Shown piece after piece: positions 5,279-9,817 of a stretch of DNA of 9,817 nt. A program made the position numbers and the translations under genes. The stretch covers positions 1-9,817 of the forward strand of contig RKRS01000216.1 of assembly GCA_007571275.1 (NCBI GenBank). Direction: 5' to 3'. The DNA is from Dehalococcoidia bacterium (lineage in GTDB: Bacteria; Chloroflexota; Dehalococcoidia; Bin125). The notes under the pieces are model-generated. The model worked only from the letters and a program-made list of their open reading frames with translations, was not told the DNA's origin and did no database searches. Every line of letters starts with the position of its first letter. Position 1 is the stretch's first letter.

Positions 5279-6070
5279 GTGCGCGTCGTCCTCTCCATCG
5301 CAGGCTCCGATTCCTCCGCCGGCGCCGGCATCCAGGCCGATCTCAAGTCAATCACGGCCAACGGCGCCTACGCAGCGACCGCAATTACCGCGGTCACGGC
5401 GCAGAACACGCTCGGAGTTCAGGGAGCCTGGCCACTGCCGCTCGAGGCTGTGCGAGCGCAGATCGCTTCCGTCTTCGACGACCTCGAGATCGCCAGCGTC
5501 AAGACTGGCATGCTGGGCGGTTCGGAGGTGATCGAGTTGGTGGCCGAGGAGCTTCGTGCTCGTCGTGCTCCGTTCGTTGTGGTTGACCCGGTCATGATCT
5601 CCAAGACGGGATTTGCGCTGCTCGCCGAGGATGCGGCCGTGACCCTCCGCGAGCATTTGCTGCCGCTCGCCACCATCGTCACGCCTAATGTGCATGAGGC
5701 CGAGGCGTTGACCGGTCTATCGGTCAGGACCGTCAGCGATGCGGAGCAGGCCGGAGAGATGCTGGTTGCGGCTGGCGCATCAGCGGCGTTGGTCAAGGGC
5801 GGACATCTGGAAGGCGCGCCCGCGACCGATGTGTTGGTCACCGCTGATTCGACGAGGCGCTTCGAGGGTGAATGGATCGACCAGCGCCATACTCATGGCA
5901 CCGGTTGTACTTATGCCTCAGCGATCGCCGCCCGCTTGGCGCTTGGCGACGAGTTGCACGATGCCATCGGTATTGCAAAGCGCTACATCACGGAAGCTAT
6001 CCGAGGGGGGTTAGACGTTGGCCAGGGCGTTGGGCCGACCGACCATTTCTGGATGACGCGAGATGAGTGA
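5279..6070 (+). CDS. thiD: Hydroxymethylpyrimidine/phosphomethylpyrimidine kinase
   Basis: ThiD phosphorylates HMP and HMP-phosphate to give the pyrimidine diphosphate used by ThiE. Ribokinase-fold signatures are intact: SIAGSDSSAGAGIQADLKS near the N-terminus, TAQNTLGVQG, VVVDPVM, IVTPNVHEAEAL, ALVKGGH and the phosphate-binding HTHGTGC (residues 204-210, Cys210). With the GTG at 5279 the length is 263, close to the usual 265-270. I chose this GTG because GGAG lies 6 nt before it. An ATG at 5267 (four residues longer) lacks a ribosome binding site, and the ATG at 5201 falls inside the riboswitch core and is excluded. It is the first gene of the riboswitch-controlled unit, and its end overlaps thiE by 8 nt. 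Confidence 0.95.
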   Translation: MRVVLSIAGSDSSAGAGIQADLKSITANGAYAATAITAVTAQNTLGVQGAWPLPLEAVRAQIASVFDDLEIASVKTGMLGGSEVIELVAEELRARRAPFVVVDPVMISKTGFALLAEDAAVTLREHLLPLATIVTPNVHEAEALTGLSVRTVSDAEQAGEMLVAAGASAALVKGGHLEGAPATDVLVTADSTRRFEGEWIDQRHTHGTGCTYASAIAARLALGDELHDAIGIAKRYITEAIRGGLDVGQGVGPTDHFWMTRDE

Positions 6071-6713
6071 TCGGGTGAAATCGGTTGGACGCTTGCACGT
6101 AATCACCGACGAGGTACTGCAGACTCGGTTCACGCACGTCGAGTTGGCCGCGGCCGTGGCCGCGGGTGGCGCCGATGTGATTCAGTACCGCGAGAAACGA
6201 CAGGTTGCAACCAGAGAAATGATGCGCGTCGCTGCATTGATGCGGTTGGCCTGCCAAGAGTTCGACGCGACGATGCTGATCGATGACCGTGTTGATGTCG
6301 CCGCAGCTGTTGGCGCGTCGGCGGTGCACCTGGGCCGCGACGATCTGCCGCCATACGCCGCTCGAGAGATTCTCGGTCCCGACGCGATCATCGGTGGCAC
6401 AGCCAACTCGGTCGAAGAAGCGGTGAAGGTCGCCAGGCAACCAGTCGATTACCTCGGCGTCGGCCCGGTGTTCGGCACGACCTCCAAAGGCGATCGCGCC
6501 GCCCCGATGCTCGGGTTGGAGCGATTTGCTGCAATCTGCAGCGCAGTCGAGAAACCGGTGATCGGCATCGGGAGCATCACCGTGGAGCACGTCGCCGATG
6601 TGCTGTCCGCCGGCGCATTCGGCGTCGCCGTGCTGTCAGCAGTCGTCTGCCAGCACGATCCACAGACAGCATGCCAGGCCTTCGCTAGCGAAATTGAGCG
6701 GGTGCTCTCTTGA
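6063..6713 (+). CDS. thiE: Thiamine-phosphate synthase
   Basis: ThiE condenses the pyrimidine diphosphate from ThiD with thiazole phosphate carboxylate from ThiG to give thiamine phosphate. The 216-residue TIM barrel shows the expected motifs in order: QYREK (41-45), LIDDRVDVA (72-80), VHLGRDD (88-94), IIGGTANS (109-116), YLGVGPVFGTTSK (130-142) and a phosphate-binding VIGIGSIT followed by GAFGVAVLSAV. The GIGSI variant replaces the commoner AIGGI but keeps the glycine loop. The ATG overlaps thiD by 8 nt, and its TGA overlaps the next TTG start by 4 nt, so translation is probably coupled on both sides. Confidence 0.95.
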   Translation: MSDRVKSVGRLHVITDEVLQTRFTHVELAAAVAAGGADVIQYREKRQVATREMMRVAALMRLACQEFDATMLIDDRVDVAAAVGASAVHLGRDDLPPYAAREILGPDAIIGGTANSVEEAVKVARQPVDYLGVGPVFGTTSKGDRAAPMLGLERFAAICSAVEKPVIGIGSITVEHVADVLSAGAFGVAVLSAVVCQHDPQTACQAFASEIERVLS

Positions 6714-7882
6714 CCAGCAGCGCCGGCGCCACGGACGCACAGTCGATCGACGTCGCGGTCATTGGCGGCGGCGTGATTGGTCTGTCCTGCGCTTTCGAGT
6801 TGGCACGTCAAGGCAAATCAGTCACGGTCATCGAACGTGAGCAAACGGGGTTCGGCGCATCGACCGTTGCCGCGGGGATGCTGGCTCCGTCGTCCGAAGT
6901 CGAGATCACTCCGCGCTCGCTGGTCGAGTTGCAGCTCGACAGCCTGCGCCGTTATCCGCGGTTTATTGCCGAGGTTGAGGCGGCGAGCGGGTTGTCCTGT
7001 GGCTATCGCGACGAAGGCACGCTGTGGGTCTCACGGCATCGAGACGACGAGCTTGAACTCGATCATCTCTGCGCGATCCAACTCGAACGGGGGATGTCCG
7101 CGAGACGTCTCAGCGGGCGCGAGCTGCGTCAGATTGAGCCGTATGTATCTCCGCGAGCTGTGGGCGGCTTACTCGTTGAGACCGACCATCAGGTCGACAC
7201 GCGTAAGCTCGTGCGGGCGCTGCACGGCGCCTGCGAAGCGGTGGGCGTCGAGGTACGGATACACACGGGCGCGACGACCGTTGAACGCTCTGGCGGTCGG
7301 CTCGATCTGGCGTTGCAGGATCCTCTGGGTGAGTCAACGCTGCAGGCGGCACAGGTGTTACTGGCCGCGGGCGTCTGGCTTGAACAGGGGCTCGTCACCC
7401 CATTGCCGCGCGTGGGCATGCGACCGGTCAAGGGGCAGATCGTGCACCTCAAGGGTCAACCGCTGGTCGACCATGTCCTGCGTAACAGTGACATCTACAT
7501 CATTCCACGCGCGGATGGCGAGCTGCTGCTGGGCGCAACCGAAGAGGAGCAGGGATTCGACCTGAATCCCACTGCCGGCGGCACGCTCGATCTGCTGCGC
7601 TACGCCTTCGAAATCCTGCCAGGCATCTACGATCTCAATGTGACCGAGTTAGACGTTGGTCTGCGCCCAACCTTCTCCGACCACATGCCGGTGATTGGCC
7701 CAACTGATACCGAAGGCGTGTTCATCGCTGCCGGGCACTACCGACACGGGATCATGCTCGCCGCGAGCACTGCCTATTGGATCACGGAGATGATGCTCTC
7801 CGCTCAGGTTCCGAACGCGATCGAGCCATTCTCATTCGAGCGATTCCTGCAACAGCCACAGCGTCAGGATGGCAGCGGATGA
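6710..7882 (+). CDS. thiO: Glycine oxidase ThiO (first, canonical copy)
   Basis: ThiO is an FAD enzyme that oxidises glycine to the imine (dehydroglycine) used by ThiG, releasing hydrogen peroxide. The 390-residue protein has the DAO-family layout: dinucleotide fold VAVIGGGVIGL (15-25) with the ribose-binding Glu42, AAGMLAP (54-60, Met57), PVKGQ, IYIIPRADGELLLGAT (Tyr263, Arg267), GLRP (Arg319) and GHYRHGI (Arg345). The last two carry the arginines that hold the substrate carboxylate in known glycine oxidases. The start is TTG 6710, overlapping the thiE stop as TTGA. No better start with a ribosome binding site lies nearby, so initiation by coupling is assumed. All expected active-site motifs are present, so this copy is the likely working thiazole-pathway oxidase. 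Confidence 0.93.
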   Translation: MTSSAGATDAQSIDVAVIGGGVIGLSCAFELARQGKSVTVIEREQTGFGASTVAAGMLAPSSEVEITPRSLVELQLDSLRRYPRFIAEVEAASGLSCGYRDEGTLWVSRHRDDELELDHLCAIQLERGMSARRLSGRELRQIEPYVSPRAVGGLLVETDHQVDTRKLVRALHGACEAVGVEVRIHTGATTVERSGGRLDLALQDPLGESTLQAAQVLLAAGVWLEQGLVTPLPRVGMRPVKGQIVHLKGQPLVDHVLRNSDIYIIPRADGELLLGATEEEQGFDLNPTAGGTLDLLRYAFEILPGIYDLNVTELDVGLRPTFSDHMPVIGPTDTEGVFIAAGHYRHGIMLAASTAYWITEMMLSAQVPNAIEPFSFERFLQQPQRQDGSG

Positions 7883-9099
7883 GCGCCCGAGTTGGAGGAC
7901 GAGAACAGTTGAGCGTCCGGGATGTCGCTGTCTTGGGCGGCGGTGTGATCGGCCTGGCCTGCGCGTTTGAACTGGCTCGCCGAGGACGTAATGTCGTCAT
8001 CATCGAACGAGATCGACCAGGTCAGCAGGCCAGCCAGGTTGCCGCCGGTCTGTTGGGTACGGCGGCGCTCCCGCTCGGTGAACAGGATGACATCTATCCG
8101 CTCAAGCTCGACAGCCTCCGTCGGTTTCCCCAGTTCATCGCCGATGTCGAATCGGCGAGCGGCATGAACGCGGGCTACCGCTCGGAAGGCACGCTGTGGA
8201 TCGCCCGAAACGCTGACGAAGACGAACAACTCGACCAGCTGCACGCGGAACGGGCGGGGCGAGACCTCGATTCACGCCGACTCAGCGCCAGCGCAGTGGC
8301 GTCACTGGAACCGAATCTGTCTGCGGAATTGCTCAGCGGCTTGCTGGTGACGGACGACGTTCAGGTCGATCCGCGTCGGTTACTGCCCGAGCTCGAGCAA
8401 GCGTCAATCGACGCAGGCGTATCGGTGTTGAGCCGTCACGAGGCGCGTGGAGCTGAGTACGACGAGTCGTCAGATACCTGGACGGTGCAAGTCACCCGAT
8501 CAAACGACAGTGGTTCTGCGTCCCCTCCCGATTCCGTACGGGCCCGACAGTTACTGATCACTGCTGGCCCGTGGGCAGACTTGATCACGGACTGCGATCA
8601 GCGAGAATCGACATCGCTCGTCTCGACGGGTGTTGGTCCGGTCAAGGGACAATTGCTCAGATTGCATGCTCCGCGCCTGATCGATCATGTGATTCGCTCG
8701 ACCAACATTGACCTGGCGCAGCGCGACCACGGCGAGCTGATCGTCGCCTCGACCAAGGAGCCGGACGCCGGCTGGGACCTGACGCCCACGAGGGCCGCGC
8801 AGCGGTTCCTGCTGGAGCGCGCCTACGGAGTGATCCCGGCGCTGCGCGGGCTAGACGTGGCAGAGCAGAGTGTCGGGCTGCGGCCGGCGGTCGACGATCA
8901 TCTGCCGGTCATCGGCTCGGGCGGACGTCGTGGCCTGTGGATCGCGACCGGACATTACCGACACGGCATCTTGCTCGCACCGGCGACCGCGCACTGGCTC
9001 GCAGAGGCGATGATCTCGGAGTATCTGCCGGAAGCGATTGCCGCTTACGGTCTGGAACGATTGGGCAGATCGCAGTTGAACGAGGAGCTGGTCTCATGA
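7879..9099 (+). CDS. Second ThiO-like FAD oxidoreductase with altered active site
   Basis: A 406-residue paralogue of the preceding gene, similar along its whole length (for example ELAR-G, LDSLRR, EGTLW, VKGQ, GLRP and GHYRHGI shared). The FAD fold (VAVLGGGVIGL, 16-26; Glu43) and both C-terminal arginine motifs (Arg335, Arg361) are kept. Yet AAGMLAP has become AAGLLGT (Leu58 for Met), and IYIIPR has become IDLAQR (Asp278 for the Tyr), with GAT changed to AST. It also has an insertion around residues 190-240. It may be an amine oxidase with another substrate, a partner subunit of ThiO, or a decaying duplicate, although the frame is fully intact. ATG 7879 overlaps the previous stop as ATGA. 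TTG 7909, with GGAGGA 9 nt upstream, is a strong alternative giving 396 residues. Confidence 0.88.
   Translation: MSARVGGREQLSVRDVAVLGGGVIGLACAFELARRGRNVVIIERDRPGQQASQVAAGLLGTAALPLGEQDDIYPLKLDSLRRFPQFIADVESASGMNAGYRSEGTLWIARNADEDEQLDQLHAERAGRDLDSRRLSASAVASLEPNLSAELLSGLLVTDDVQVDPRRLLPELEQASIDAGVSVLSRHEARGAEYDESSDTWTVQVTRSNDSGSASPPDSVRARQLLITAGPWADLITDCDQRESTSLVSTGVGPVKGQLLRLHAPRLIDHVIRSTNIDLAQRDHGELIVASTKEPDAGWDLTPTRAAQRFLLERAYGVIPALRGLDVAEQSVGLRPAVDDHLPVIGSGGRRGLWIATGHYRHGILLAPATAHWLAEAMISEYLPEAIAAYGLERLGRSQLNEELVS
7894..7899 (+). promoter_or_regulatory. Strong internal ribosome binding site for an alternative TTG start at 7909
   Basis: GGAGGA lies 9 nt before an in-frame TTG that would begin the protein at SVRDVAVLGGG, just before the FAD-binding strand. 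It is stronger than the AGGA 9 nt before ATG 7879. Confidence 0.5.
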
Positions 9100-9320
9100 C
9101 ACAGCCGCAAGCAACGTTGGAAGTCACCCTGAACGGCGAATCGGTCACACTCTGTCATGAGTCATTGCCCGAGGCGCTCTGTGAGATCGGTTACGACCCA
9201 GAGCAGCAGGGCATCGCCGTTGCGATCAACATGTCGGTCGTTCCCCGCAGCGAATGGTGGGAGACGAGCATCTGCGACGGCGACCGGATCGACATCGTCG
9301 GCGCGAAACAGGGCGGATAG
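9096..9320 (+). CDS. thiS: Sulfur carrier protein ThiS
   Basis: The 74-residue ubiquitin-fold protein ends in KQGG. Its C-terminal Gly-Gly is adenylated by ThiF and turned into the thiocarboxylate that gives sulfur to ThiG. Seen: an opening VTLNGE strand, a central AVAINMSVVPRSEW segment matching the ThiS N-x-x-(V/I)-(V/P) region, and GDRIDIVGAKQGG at the end. It starts as ATGA, overlapping the ThiO-like gene by 4 nt, with GAGGAG 8 nt upstream (9082-9087). It is a few residues longer than most ThiS at the N-terminus. The next gene, thiG, is its direct partner. No ThiF is encoded in the window. Confidence 0.95.
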   Translation: MTQPQATLEVTLNGESVTLCHESLPEALCEIGYDPEQQGIAVAINMSVVPRSEWWETSICDGDRIDIVGAKQGG

Positions 9321-9330
9321 GCGACTACTG

Positions 9331-9817
9331 ATGAGTTCGACAAACAACACGGTTGCGCAAGACACCTGGAACCTCGCCGGTCAGGAGATGTCCTCCCGGA
9401 TCATTCTCGGTACGGCGCGATATCCATCACAAGAGACGTTGCTTGATTCACTCGCAGCGTCGGGAACGGAGCTGGTCACGGTCGCGCTGCGCCGCGTCAA
9501 CGTCGGCTCGGCCGACGGTTCCGATCCGACCAATCTCTACACCCTGTTAACTGAACGCGGTTACGGATTGCTGCCCAATACCGCCGGCTGTTTCACTGCG
9601 CCCGACGCGGTACTGACGGCTGAGCTCGCCCGCGAGGCGCTTGGCGTGTCGCTGATCAAGCTCGAGGTCATCGCGGACGAGGAGACGCTGCTGCCCGACA
9701 CTGAAGGTCTGCTGGAAGGCGCGCAGGAACTGGTCCGTCGCGGATTTCAGGTGTTGCCCTACACCAACGACGATCCGGTCACCGCTCGCAAGCTCGAAGA
9801 CGTTGGCTGCTCAGCAG
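9331..9817 (+). CDS. thiG: Thiazole synthase ThiG (partial, 3' end outside window)
   Basis: ThiG makes the thiazole phosphate carboxylate from deoxyxylulose phosphate, the glycine imine and ThiS thiocarboxylate. The first 162 codons are visible. Motifs: SRIILGTARYPS (22-33), ELVTVALRRVNV, LLPNTAGCFTA, SLIKLEVI with the Schiff-base lysine (Lys110), and GFQVLPYTNDDPVTARKLEDVGC at the right edge. About 100 residues should lie beyond the window. ATG 9331 is 10 nt after the thiS stop and has only a weak AGG upstream, so coupling with thiS is likely. A leading 20-residue extension before MSSRIILG is within the family's normal range. Confidence 0.95.
   Translation, partial: MSSTNNTVAQDTWNLAGQEMSSRIILGTARYPSQETLLDSLAASGTELVTVALRRVNVGSADGSDPTNLYTLLTERGYGLLPNTAGCFTAPDAVLTAELAREALGVSLIKLEVIADEETLLPDTEGLLEGAQELVRRGFQVLPYTNDDPVTARKLEDVGCSA

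Noticed and set aside
6777..7565. Plus-strand 262-residue open frame inside thiO
   Set aside because: It is out of frame with the clear ThiO protein and rich in Arg, Ser, Cys and Trp; a shadow.
7777..7878. ATG at 7777 as start of the second ThiO
   Set aside because: It would overlap the first thiO by over 100 nt and add 34 residues with no family similarity; ATG 7879 or TTG 7909 are better.

Overview
The window is GC-rich bacterial DNA with short intergenic gaps and frequent GTG/TTG starts. The gene set (an Ldh_2-type dehydrogenase, a DUF35 plus thiolase-like pair, and a thiamine operon with thiO, thiS and thiG) fits a Chloroflexota-like or other high-GC environmental bacterium. That placement is an impression from gene content. 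No marker gene here fixes the taxon.

Layout. (1) 1-836, minus strand: 5' part of a malate/lactate/ureidoglycolate-dehydrogenase-family gene that runs off the left edge. (2) 837-1110: a divergent intergenic region with three small perfect hairpins. (3) 1111-1365: a small basic, helix-rich protein of unknown function with a very good ribosome binding site, followed by a terminator-like hairpin at 1394-1431. (4) 1432-1810: a gene-poor stretch that may hold the remains of a coding sequence. (5) 1811-2608: an unrecognised 265-residue protein. (6) 2781-4505: a two-gene unit, DUF35 zinc-ribbon/OB-fold protein plus thiolase-like enzyme, closed by a strong rho-independent terminator at 4538-4571. (7) 4638-5069: a membrane-anchored protein built from six exact-period 11-residue repeats. 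(8) 5122-9817: a TPP riboswitch followed by thiD, thiE, thiO, a second thiO-like gene, thiS and the start of thiG, which runs off the right edge.

The thiamine genes form one tightly packed unit. Overlaps are 8, 4, 4 and 4 nt, with a 10-nt gap before thiG, so translation is probably coupled. ThiO oxidises glycine to the imine, ThiS carries the sulfur as a C-terminal thiocarboxylate, and ThiG builds the thiazole. ThiD phosphorylates the pyrimidine, and ThiE joins the two halves into thiamine phosphate. thiC, thiF and thiL are not in this window.

The most unusual items are the second ThiO paralogue, which keeps the FAD fold and both C-terminal arginine motifs but has lost other residues expected in the glycine-oxidase active site, and the 11-residue-repeat membrane protein directly upstream of the riboswitch.
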